Shown here: positions 54,468 through 61,568 of the stretch, one piece after another
Layout: each line of letters begins with the position of its first letter
Numbering within the stretch: position 1 is the stretch's first letter
NCBI RefSeq assembly: GCF_900177625.1
Contig: NZ_FXAU01000006.1
Span: 124,001 to 188,000 of the forward strand
Direction: 5' to 3'
DNA length: 64,000 bases
Source: Sphingobacterium psychroaquaticum
GTDB taxonomy: Bacteria > Bacteroidota > Bacteroidia > Sphingobacteriales > Sphingobacteriaceae
The notes under the pieces: model-generated
What the model saw: only the letters and a program-made list of their open reading frames with translations
Told to the model about the DNA's origin: nothing
Database searches by the model: none
Made by a program: the position numbers and the translations under genes

Positions 54468-54539
54468 CGTATACGAATATAATAAAAAATACTGATAATT
54501 AAGGTGTTAGTTGGTTTCTTGTGCGCTTAAAACAGAACA

Positions 54540-54574
54540 TTCCCATTTTTTTCCTAAATCTGTTTCTAAAATTG
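54540..54574 (+). promoter_or_regulatory. Response-regulator-type direct repeat and -7-like box upstream of the RR gene
   Basis: Half-sites TTCCCATTTTT (54540-54550) and TTCCTAAATCT (54551-54561) are 11 bp apart, the usual spacing for OmpR/PhoB-family regulators. A -7-like box TAAAATTG lies at 54567-54574, exactly 16 bp after the start of the second half-site. The ATG is at 54592. The same arrangement recurs before the first PepSY-like gene. Confidence 0.65.
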
Positions 54575-54591
54575 TAGCTTTAAGTATAAGT

Positions 54592-55263
54592 ATGAAGATT
54601 TTAATCATTGAAGACGAAGTTGAGCTAAGTGCTGTTATCCAAGATTTCTTGGAACAGGAGAAATTTTTGGTCGAAACGGCTTTTGATTATGCGAGCGGTC
54701 TGGACAAAATTTCCAATTACGACTATGACTGCATTCTTCTGGATATTATGCTGCCAGGAGGTTCAGGTATGGAGCTCCTCGCACAGCTACGTGCCTTGGG
54801 GAAGAGCGATTCCGTGATTATTATATCGGCTAAAGACGCCGTAGAAGATAAGGTGCAAGGATTAGAGCTAGGGGCTGATGATTACCTCGCGAAGCCGTTT
54901 CACCTGGCCGAGCTCCATGCACGAGTTAAATCTATTATCCGGCGTAAAAATCAACATGGTGAGAATATTATTCATTATAAAAGCGTTTCTCTATTCCCTG
55001 ATGAGCGTAAGGTGTTGGTTGGAAATAAGGAATTGATTCTCAATAGAAAAGAATACGATTTGTTTTATTACTTCATGATCCGCCCGGAAAAATTAGTACA
55101 GAAAACAACCCTTGCGGAAGCCGTTTGGGGGGACCATGCCGATCAGGCGGACAGCCTCGATTTTATCTATTCGCAAGTTAAAAATTTGCGTAAAAAACTG
55201 AAAGATCAAAAGGCAGGTATTGACTTACAGGCCGTTTATGGGGTGGGATATAAGTTGGTTTAA
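54592..55263 (+). CDS. OmpR-family response regulator
   Basis: 223 aa from the ATG at 54592. The receiver domain has the acidic pocket (IIEDEVEL), phospho-acceptor Asp51 in LLDIMLPGGSG and KPF (DDYLAKPFHLAEL). The C-terminal winged helix (NRKEYDLFYYFMIRPEKLVQ, then VKNLRKKL and GVGYKLV) is of the OmpR/PhoB type. The ORF is open further upstream, but that part covers the promoter. It sits 3 nt before the kinase gene. The direct repeats in its promoter suggest autoregulation. Confidence 0.95.
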   Translation: MKILIIEDEVELSAVIQDFLEQEKFLVETAFDYASGLDKISNYDYDCILLDIMLPGGSGMELLAQLRALGKSDSVIIISAKDAVEDKVQGLELGADDYLAKPFHLAELHARVKSIIRRKNQHGENIIHYKSVSLFPDERKVLVGNKELILNRKEYDLFYYFMIRPEKLVQKTTLAEAVWGDHADQADSLDFIYSQVKNLRKKLKDQKAGIDLQAVYGVGYKLV

Positions 55264-56541
55264 ATGAAAATTTCACTCAAGAATTATACGATACGCTACT
55301 TAATTATCGCCTTTTTGGTGATAATGGCTGTTTGGGCATCATTGTTTTATGCGTATATCTTGGACGAGGTGTATGATAATGTCGACGATGGGCTGAAGAA
55401 CCAGAAGATAGAGATTTTGCGCGGGGTGTATGAAGAGCCCGAGCTTTTGGAAACTTCCGAATATGGGATCAATCAATTCCGTATACGTCCGGCCGAAGGA
55501 GATGAAGAGTTTTCAGAAGAAAATAGATTGAGCAGGGAGTTCTTTTATATGCCATACGACGATGAACAGGAACCCTATCGCGTTTTACGGACAGGTTTTT
55601 ACGGACGAGACCATAAACCTTACCATTTGGAGATTCGTACCTCAACGGTCGAAGAAGATGATCTGATCTATGATCTGACAACCGCGCTCATGGTATTGTA
55701 TGCTGTGCTTGTTCTTAGTTTATACCTTATCAATACATTCGTTCTGGGGCGAGCGTGGCGTCCGTTCAAGATTATTCTGGATAACTTGAATCACTACCGT
55801 TTTGGGACCAAAGATAAATTACGTCCTATTGATACGAATGTGCTCGAGTTTAATCAGCTCCATACCGAGCTCGATCGCATGTGGCGACGCAATGAAGAAC
55901 TATTCGACGAGCAGAAACGATTTATTGAAAACGCCGCACACGAATTGCAAACCCCGCTCGCGATCACTATTAATAAATTGGATTTATTGATGGAGGATGA
56001 AACACTGAATGAAAGCCAGTTGACGCAGATTGCCGAGTCAAAATCGTCTCTATTACGTTTGGTCAATCTCAATAAATCGCTATTGATGCTGTCTCGCATT
56101 GAGAATAAGCAATATAAAAACGTGGAACGCGTGAGTTTTAATGACATCAGTCGAGAGTTGGTAAATGAATTTCAAGATTTACTCGATTTTAAGCATATCG
56201 AACTTTTGTTGCACGAAGAATCTACGTTCGAAATAGAAATGGACCGATATTTAGCCACTGTTTTAATTTCAAATCTATTGCGTAACGCAATTAAGTATAC
56301 GCCTGAGGGCGGACAAATAAATGTGTTCCACGTACAGGATAGATTTTCTGTAACTAATACAGCGATAGGACCAGCACTGGATCCTGATATTGTATTTAAT
56401 CGCTTTCATAAGGGCGAACAGGATAAAGGGTCGACAGGGCTAGGGCTGGCCATCGTAAAATCTATTGTGGATAGCTATCCTATTCTTTCTGTGGGATATA
56501 CATACGCCAATGAAAAACACATGTTTTTTATTAAAAAATAA
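55264..56541 (+). CDS. Sensor histidine kinase
   Basis: 425 aa. Two membrane helices (about 10-32 and 145-165) flank a periplasmic sensor of about 110 acidic residues. A short HAMP-like linker follows (WRPFKIILDNLNHYR), then the HisKA domain with phospho-acceptor His226 in NAAHELQTPLAITI and an HATPase domain (LISNLLRNAIKYTPEGG, DPDIVFNRFHKGEQ, GSTGLGLAIVKSIVDSY). It should phosphorylate the adjacent response regulator. The partner genes downstream are PepSY-like, which suggests sensing of an envelope signal. Its end lies 5 nt before the promoter element of the first PepSY-like gene. Confidence 0.95.
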   Translation: MKISLKNYTIRYLIIAFLVIMAVWASLFYAYILDEVYDNVDDGLKNQKIEILRGVYEEPELLETSEYGINQFRIRPAEGDEEFSEENRLSREFFYMPYDDEQEPYRVLRTGFYGRDHKPYHLEIRTSTVEEDDLIYDLTTALMVLYAVLVLSLYLINTFVLGRAWRPFKIILDNLNHYRFGTKDKLRPIDTNVLEFNQLHTELDRMWRRNEELFDEQKRFIENAAHELQTPLAITINKLDLLMEDETLNESQLTQIAESKSSLLRLVNLNKSLLMLSRIENKQYKNVERVSFNDISRELVNEFQDLLDFKHIELLLHEESTFEIEMDRYLATVLISNLLRNAIKYTPEGGQINVFHVQDRFSVTNTAIGPALDPDIVFNRFHKGEQDKGSTGLGLAIVKSIVDSYPILSVGYTYANEKHMFFIKK

Positions 56542-56545
56542 TTTT

Positions 56546-56580
56546 TTCCCAACTTTTTCCTAATTCGGGTGTCATATTTG
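56546..56580 (+). promoter_or_regulatory. Response-regulator-type direct repeat and -7-like box upstream of PepSY-like gene 1
   Basis: Half-sites TTCCCAACTTT (56546-56556) and TTCCTAATTCG (56557-56567) are 11 bp apart. The -7-like box CATATTTG lies at 56573-56580, again 16 bp after the second half-site. This matches the RR promoter in spacing and in most bases. Confidence 0.65.
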
Positions 56581-56613
56581 TTGTATAAGTTAAAACAACA
56601 GGTTTAGTATATT

Positions 56614-57069
56614 ATGAAAAAGTTATCTCAAATTCTTACAGCTGTACTGATAGTCTTTACAGTTGCTGTCGCAAGTGCACATAGTTACGATCGTGGGAAA
56701 GTTATTCCTTTTTCGCAACTACCTGCAAAAGCCCAAACGTTTTTCAAAGCTCATTTTTCGCAGACGGATATTTCCAGTGTCATGCTTTTTACGGAATATG
56801 TAGTGAAGAAGGAATACAGTATTTATCTAAAAGATGGAAGTAAGGTGGAATTTGATGGGAATGGTGAGTGGGATGCGGTTAAGATGAAAGGAAAGTCTGT
56901 GCCCAACAAGATTATTCCGGCAAATATCGTACAGCATGTCCATAAAAGCTTTCCTAATACCTATATCAAGGAAATTAAAAAATCTCGAAATAAGTATGAG
57001 CTTGAAATATCCAATGGATTGGAACTCGAGTTTAACTTGAAAGGCGAGTTCCTGCGTATTGATGACTAA
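56614..57069 (+). CDS. PepSY-like periplasmic protein 1 (DUF2874 type)
   Basis: 151 aa with a signal peptide (LTAVLIVFTVAVASA). Two PepSY-like repeats follow, each with the FxAHFSxxDxxxV/KxFPNTxI pattern and an EFxxxGE(W/F) strand: QTFFKAHFSQTDISSV with KVEFDGNGEWDAVK, and HVHKSFPNTYIKEIK with LEFNLKGEFLRID. Such proteins resemble beta-lactamase-inhibitor-like folds and are mostly of unknown function; PepSY domains often regulate proteases. The gene follows the kinase and has a response-regulator-type promoter element. Confidence 0.85.
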   Translation: MKKLSQILTAVLIVFTVAVASAHSYDRGKVIPFSQLPAKAQTFFKAHFSQTDISSVMLFTEYVVKKEYSIYLKDGSKVEFDGNGEWDAVKMKGKSVPNKIIPANIVQHVHKSFPNTYIKEIKKSRNKYELEISNGLELEFNLKGEFLRIDD

Positions 57070-57097
57070 GGTATAAGAGAGGAGGGACTGTTATACG

Positions 57098-57200
57098 CAG
57101 CTTGTCGAAGTGCGGTGAAATTGTTTTTAAACGGTACGTCATCCTGCCTGCGGAAGAATCTCGCCACTGATTAACGGGAACAAGATGATCCTAACATGTT
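57098..57200. repeat. REP-like fragment
   Basis: AGCTTGTCGAAGTGCGGT (57102-57119) nearly repeats 27612-27629, and CGTCATCCTGCCTGCGGAAG (57137-57156) is of the CGTCATGCC family seen at 38349 and 38558. No gene lies between 57070 and 57259. Confidence 0.55.
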
Positions 57201-57259
57201 AGATAGCCATACAGAGTCTTGGTAAACAAAAGAAGAAACAAAACAAATTATATAATAAG

Positions 57260-57694
57260 ATGAGAAAAGCAATTTTAGGACTTTCTGCGCTATTGATTGG
57301 TGCTGTGGTTTTCATGTCATGTGATGACGATGAGGTTATCTCCGAAGCAGATTTACCGGCATTATCGAAAACTTTTCTATCCACACATTTTAGTGGTGTA
57401 AATGTTAATCGCATCGAGAAAGAACGTGATAATTATTCCGTACACCTGGCGAACAGAATTGAAGTCGATTTTAATAAAGAAGGAGAATGGATAGAAGTGG
57501 ATGGTGAAGATGGAGTAGTGATTCCAACGGGCTTTATCCTCCCTAAGATCGTAGCCTATGTAGACGATCAATACAAGGATAACGATTTTAATGGAATTGA
57601 AAAAAAGCTCCACGGTTTTGACGTCGATCTCGTACGTGGTGATATTGATCTTGTTTTTGATAAAGACGGCAATTTCCTGCGTATTGATCCATAA
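57260..57694 (+). CDS. PepSY-like lipoprotein 2
   Basis: 144 aa with a lipoprotein signal (lipobox VVFMSC, Cys21) followed by DDDE, a typical surface-export signal. The two PepSY-like repeats match protein 1 (KTFLSTHFSGVNVNRI with IEVDFNKEGEWIEVDG; then IVAYVDDQYKDNDFNGIEKK with DLVFDKDGNFLRID). It is a paralogue of the preceding gene with a changed location. No TTCC-type direct repeat was seen in its upstream region, so it depends on read-through or another promoter. It is ended by a hairpin at 57708. Confidence 0.85.
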   Translation: MRKAILGLSALLIGAVVFMSCDDDEVISEADLPALSKTFLSTHFSGVNVNRIEKERDNYSVHLANRIEVDFNKEGEWIEVDGEDGVVIPTGFILPKIVAYVDDQYKDNDFNGIEKKLHGFDVDLVRGDIDLVFDKDGNFLRIDP

Positions 57695-57707
57695 CAAATT
57701 TATAAAG

Positions 57708-57732
57708 AAGGGCGGCAGTAAGAGCCGCCCTT
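57708..57732 (+). terminator. Terminator after PepSY-like gene 2
   Basis: A 9-bp stem AAGGGCGGC with GCCGCCCTT, 7-nt loop, then TTTT, 14 nt past the stop codon. Confidence 0.85.
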
Positions 57733-57833
57733 TTAGTTGGAGTATTGGCTTGTAGTTTGTCGTGTACTGTAGGGGCTGGCCTTGTCTCTACTTACAGAAA
57801 AAATACTTATCTTTCCGGTAAACAATCTAAACC

Positions 57834-58265
57834 ATGCAAAGAAATCAATTTATTAAATCGCTTGCGTTAGCAAGTTTAGCAGCTCCTCTTGCAAGTGCTT
57901 GCACAAGCCAAACTGAAACAAGTAAACATGAATCAGAAGGACTGCATCCTGCTGGAACCATTGTTCACGCTGTATATTTTTGGTTAAAGGAAGATCTAAC
58001 GGATGATGACAAAAAAGATTTCCTTAATTTTTTTGAAGCCCTCCGTAAGGTTCCTGGCATTCGTAGTTTTCAATATGGCAAGCCTGCCTCCACAACGCCT
58101 CGGCCCGTGGTCGACAACTCCTTTAGCTACAACCTGGTAGTCACCTTTAAAAGCATGGACGATATCAACACCTACGAGAAACATCCCGACCATTTGGCCG
58201 CTGCCGATAAATACAGCAAGTATTGGAGTAAAGTTCTTGTGATGGATACCGTCCTAGAGGCGTAG
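57834..58265 (+). CDS. Dabb-domain (stress-responsive A/B barrel) lipoprotein
   Basis: 143 aa with lipoprotein signal (LAAPLASAC, Cys23). The Dabb ferredoxin-like fold follows: GTIVHAVYFWLKEDLTDDDK, LRKVPGIRSFQYGKPAST, and FSYNLVVTFKSMDDINTYEK, then HPDHLAAADKYSKYW. Dabb proteins are dimeric and mostly of unknown activity; some act on polyketides or in stress. It is unusual in being exported. It ends 1 nt from the stop codon of the convergent gene, with no terminator visible between them. Confidence 0.88.
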   Translation: MQRNQFIKSLALASLAAPLASACTSQTETSKHESEGLHPAGTIVHAVYFWLKEDLTDDDKKDFLNFFEALRKVPGIRSFQYGKPASTTPRPVVDNSFSYNLVVTFKSMDDINTYEKHPDHLAAADKYSKYWSKVLVMDTVLEA

Positions 58266-58266
58266 T

Positions 58267-59142
58267 CTATTTCATTTCTATTATTTCGCTGGCCACCTGT
58301 CCATTCCACAGATATTTGGTGCGTTTTTTCTTGATCTTGTATTCCAGTTCTTCGGCATCGATATCGATCACTTCACCTTCTTCGATGTCCTTAATGATTA
58401 ATGTTGGATCGAGATTATGTTCGGAAGGGAATAGCAGCTTTTCATTATAGTAGAAAACACCGGCATCGCTTACGCTGCTCTTTCCAGGCAGTCGCACGAA
58501 GTCGCTTCCCGTCCAGCCTATATAATAATATTCGGTGGAGATGCCACAGGCTTCACCGTGGAAGCCTACGCGGTGAATGGCCCGAATTCCTTCTAATCCC
58601 ATGTTGCCGAATACTTTTGCATCGGTATAGGTCTGCCCACCCATAGTTACCAGGTAGGAGGTCTTAGCAATCAAATTAGTGTTTTTGTCTAATAGTTTAA
58701 CCTCGCAGAGATTCACTGTCGATTCATCATTGGAGCGGTTCATGTATTTATTGAAACCATACAACCAGATATTTCCTTCGTTATCCTTGTTGATATTGAA
58801 AGCAAGCAAACCTAACCAAATAAAACCTTCCTTTTTGCTGGAACCAACGAGGTATTCTATTTTATGCCAAGGGGCATAAAAATCCTTGATCATCATAGTG
58901 TTGTATCCTTCACTGCGAATGATTACCGGTGCCCCCACTTGTAAGGAATCAATTACCTTACCATAGAGTCCCGGATTGTCGCGGATGTAGGCAACATCCG
59001 CAAAGACATATGCCATATCTCCTTTGTTTTTGTTCCAAAGGTTAAACTCTTCATTCACTGCATACGCGGCAGGTTCATCCTGTTGAGCATGTCCCGACAG
59101 GGAACATACACATATTAATATAGCTATAAGGCTTCTTATCAT
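58267..59142 (-). CDS. Secreted SH3-like domain protein (291 aa)
   Basis: 291 aa with a signal peptide (IAILICVCSLSGHAQ). An SH3b-like region lies at about residues 40-110 (YVFADVAYIRDNPGLYGKVI, then SLQVGAPVIIRSEGYNTMMI and WIWLGLL-type text near GFIWLGLLAF). The rest contains beta strands and two short Cys-free motifs, RVGFHGEACGISTEYYYIGW and SDAGVFYYNEKLLFPSEHNL. A catalytic function is not recognised; it may bind the cell wall. It is convergent with the Dabb gene, 1 nt away. Confidence 0.75.
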   Translation of the reverse strand: MIRSLIAILICVCSLSGHAQQDEPAAYAVNEEFNLWNKNKGDMAYVFADVAYIRDNPGLYGKVIDSLQVGAPVIIRSEGYNTMMIKDFYAPWHKIEYLVGSSKKEGFIWLGLLAFNINKDNEGNIWLYGFNKYMNRSNDESTVNLCEVKLLDKNTNLIAKTSYLVTMGGQTYTDAKVFGNMGLEGIRAIHRVGFHGEACGISTEYYYIGWTGSDFVRLPGKSSVSDAGVFYYNEKLLFPSEHNLDPTLIIKDIEEGEVIDIDAEELEYKIKKKRTKYLWNGQVASEIIEMK

Positions 59143-59243
59143 GAGAGCGAAATAACAGAAAAATGGATAGAAAGAAAAGTTTTACTTTGAAAATGGCTGA
59201 AAACAGGGAGTTTTCAAGGAGACGAATTTCTCTAGAGGTATGC

Positions 59244-59271
59244 GGCTACCGCCCGGTAGTTAGCGGTAGCC
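59244..59271. repeat. Short perfect-arm hairpin
   Basis: Arms GGCTACCGC and GCGGTAGCC are separated by 10 nt, between the secreted SH3-like gene and the Pmp3-like gene. There is no T-run after it on the minus strand, so the terminator role is doubtful. Confidence 0.45.
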
Positions 59272-59317
59272 AATCATGAAATAAGGTCTATAGCAGACGA
59301 CTTATGCGTGTACTCTT

Positions 59318-59506
59318 TTAATAGCCGCTCTGTACTGCGCGAAATCGTTTTTTGTTTTTCGCATCCAGGTGAGAAGCTACGGCCCATATCGCTGCCGGCA
59401 ACCATCCGATCAAGGTGATCTGCAAAATCAAGCAGATAAATCCTAACAAAAATCGACCGCGCAAGAAAAAGGAAAACCAAGGGAAAAGTACCGCTATAAG
59501 TATCAT
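59318..59506 (-). CDS. Pmp3/YqaE family membrane peptide (62 aa)
   Basis: 62 aa, two hydrophobic helices (LIAVLFPWFSFFLRGRFLL and FICLILQITLIGWLPAAIWA) separated by a short polar turn, ending with a basic tail. The pattern P-W/L plus GWLPAAIWAV is typical of the Pmp3/YqaE family. Such proteins respond to salt and membrane stress and modulate membrane potential. The other frame of this area (59274-59480) is a shadow. It follows the DUF4342-like gene, 33 nt away, in the same direction. Confidence 0.8.
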   Translation of the reverse strand: MILIAVLFPWFSFFLRGRFLLGFICLILQITLIGWLPAAIWAVASHLDAKNKKRFRAVQSGY

Positions 59507-59539
59507 GTTCGTTTTGTTTTAATGTTTTTGTATAAAAAA

Positions 59540-59818
59540 TTACTTGTGTCCAATAACCTTAATACCCGACTCATTATCTTTCACCTCACGCTCTACCGCA
59601 ATCTTAATGAAAGAAGTTAATGTAAGAATCACTGCGACTATAATAGCAACCGGGAAGATGATACCAATAACGATCGCAAATAGTAACGGTAAACTAATGT
59701 ATTCCTTACCACTTTTAGCGGTGATTCTTACCGTTGATTGTTGGATTGCATCGCATGCTTTCTGAAAGCCATTTGTTAAATTTTCGCTGTCCATGTTGAA
59801 TGTTTTCTTTGTGCTCAT
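59540..59818 (-). CDS. DUF4342-like membrane protein (92 aa)
   Basis: 92 aa with one hydrophobic helix (SLPLLFAIVIGIIFPVAIIV and its continuation) in the middle and charged ends, resembling small DUF4342-type proteins. The N-terminus (DSENLTNGFQKACDAIQQST) is amphipathic. The start is ATG 59818; Met9 is an alternative. It sits upstream of a Pmp3-like gene, so both may form a membrane-stress pair. No specific function is assigned. Confidence 0.65.
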   Translation of the reverse strand: MSTKKTFNMDSENLTNGFQKACDAIQQSTVRITAKSGKEYISLPLLFAIVIGIIFPVAIIVAVILTLTSFIKIAVEREVKDNESGIKVIGHK

Positions 59819-59974
59819 GATGTTTAATTTTTAGTGTTTTAAATGTTTGTTTCTGTTTGTATACTCCAAAGATAGGGGGAATGCTGAGGCTGACCTACGT
59901 GCATTAGGCGAGCTCAAGCAACAATTCGGTGAATACGGTAGTTTTTTCGGTGAATGTAGTCGGAAATTATCCAG

Positions 59975-60994
59975 TTAACTACAAAAGATGATACGGAGCT
60001 GCTTCGAGACAGCTGAAGAGCAACCGGAAAGGCGGATAAACATTTCCACAAGGTACTGCTGTACATAAGTTAGCGTACTAGCAAGCATCAAGACCACTAG
60101 AAAACGGATTCCCCAGTTTTCAATAGGAAGTATCAAGAGCAATAGGATATGCCACAGGTATATCCATATGGTGGATGAACCAATAAAGGTGATAAGCCTG
60201 TTGTTGAATGGAGCAAACCAAGGTCTCAGATGAAATAAAAAGAGACAAATGGCTACGGCATAATACATGTAGAAAAGCCGTGGTGGATATTTAAATGATC
60301 CGATATTGAAAGCTACTTTTTCGTACAGGTAGAAGTACAACCCGCCCAGTGCAGTGAGCGCTATGGTGACAGTGAATAATATTGTTTTGGCGCTCTTTGT
60401 AAGGGATGTATACGTACTTCCTAGTAGGAAAAAAACTAAAAATCCTGCCGTATAGAGCAATATCTCGTTGAATTGCTTTCCGATACCATCCCCCAAGTAG
60501 GGTTGGACTAGGAGATAAACGACTTCATAGCTGATATAGTAGTATAAGATAGAAATCGGTTTCTTAAAATAGACCATGCTTAATGGCCCTAAGATTGCCA
60601 TCATCAGGAAAACACGGATAATCCATACATAACCGAAGCCTTCTAACAGCAGGTAGCTGGAGCGCATAACATCTGGAAACAGGGTGTAGTTGATTGGAAA
60701 AACGGATGGGAAGCAATATTGAATAAGATAAAATAACGACAAGAAGATCCAAACAGGAACAACCAATCGAACAAAACGCTTCCCTAAATAGTCTAAAAGC
60801 GATGTAAAGCTCTGAATCTGATTTGCTCGACCAGCATAGAGATAACCCGATATGAAAACCATTAATGGTACATCGAAATTACGAATTTGAAAAAGCCAGT
60901 TGGGAGGTACCACATGGGCTAAGACAATGCAAAGGAGACCAATGCTCCGGAGAACATCAATCGAGCCATCACGTGTCTTTTTTCCGTTGTCCAT
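59975..60994 (-). CDS. Acyltransferase 3 family membrane protein
   Basis: 339 aa from ATG 60992-60994 (MDNGKKTRDGSIDVLRSIGL); a longer frame to 61063 is possible. About ten membrane helices. The motif near the N-terminus RDGSIDVLRSIGLLCIVLAH corresponds to the R-x-x-x-D...H core of acyltransferase 3 proteins, with FDVPLMVFISGYL following. These O-acyltransferases add acetyl or succinyl groups to surface glycans or lipids; the acceptor cannot be told. The gene is single, read leftward. Confidence 0.88.
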   Translation of the reverse strand: MDNGKKTRDGSIDVLRSIGLLCIVLAHVVPPNWLFQIRNFDVPLMVFISGYLYAGRANQIQSFTSLLDYLGKRFVRLVVPVWIFLSLFYLIQYCFPSVFPINYTLFPDVMRSSYLLLEGFGYVWIIRVFLMMAILGPLSMVYFKKPISILYYYISYEVVYLLVQPYLGDGIGKQFNEILLYTAGFLVFFLLGSTYTSLTKSAKTILFTVTIALTALGGLYFYLYEKVAFNIGSFKYPPRLFYMYYAVAICLFLFHLRPWFAPFNNRLITFIGSSTIWIYLWHILLLLILPIENWGIRFLVVLMLASTLTYVQQYLVEMFIRLSGCSSAVSKQLRIIFCS

Positions 60995-61145
60995 TGTTTT
61001 GCGGATGCAAACATAGTTAAAAATGTTTAACTTAAATTGATTCTGTGGAGGTTGACGCTTCATCTAGCTTTTGTTATATTGCGCTATCTTCCTTAACGAC
61101 TGTGTATAATATATAGACGAGGGACAAAATAACCAGATAAGACCA

Positions 61146-61505
61146 ATGGAAATAAAAGAACATATAATACAGGGCGTTCGAATTGCAGAATTACACAGTG
61201 ATAATATGTTGCTAGGCAGTGTCGAAGAAGCTGTAGACCTGCTTGGAAATATGTATTACAATCAAGCGGATGCTATGGTTCTTTACACGGAACACATCGC
61301 TGATGCTTTCTTTGATCTAAAGACAAAGGTAGCCGGTGAGATATTGCAAAAATTTTCTAATTACAGGATGAAACTTGCTATTGTAGGGGATTTTAAACAG
61401 GTCTCTTCAAAGAGTCTACAAGACTTTATTCGAGAGAGTAATAAAGGTCGGTTGATCTATTTCGCGGAAACGCTCGAAGAAGCATTAGCGCAGCTCGTGC
61501 GGTAA
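61146..61505 (+). CDS. DUF4180 protein
   Basis: 119 aa with the DUF4180 pattern: AELHSDNMLLGSVEEAVDLL, GNMYYNQADAMVLYTEHIAD, AFFDLKTKVAGEILQKFSNY, MKLAIVGDFKQVSSKSLQDF and GRLIYFAETLEEALAQL. It is cytoplasmic and of unknown function. A short intergenic gap of 63 nt separates it from the lipid A deacylase gene downstream, but no functional link is evident. Confidence 0.88.
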   Translation: MEIKEHIIQGVRIAELHSDNMLLGSVEEAVDLLGNMYYNQADAMVLYTEHIADAFFDLKTKVAGEILQKFSNYRMKLAIVGDFKQVSSKSLQDFIRESNKGRLIYFAETLEEALAQLVR

Positions 61506-61568
61506 CATACGCTGTTGAATTTAAAATACAGCTGAAAGAAAAGGAACCAATTGTTAGTATGATTTTGA

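Noticed and set aside
54511..54591. 27-residue N-terminal extension of the response regulator
   Set aside because: It covers the direct-repeat operator and -7 box, and response regulators start at MKILIIEDE.
59274..59480. 68-codon minus ORF
   Set aside because: It overlaps the Pmp3-like frame, which has the typical two-helix family pattern.
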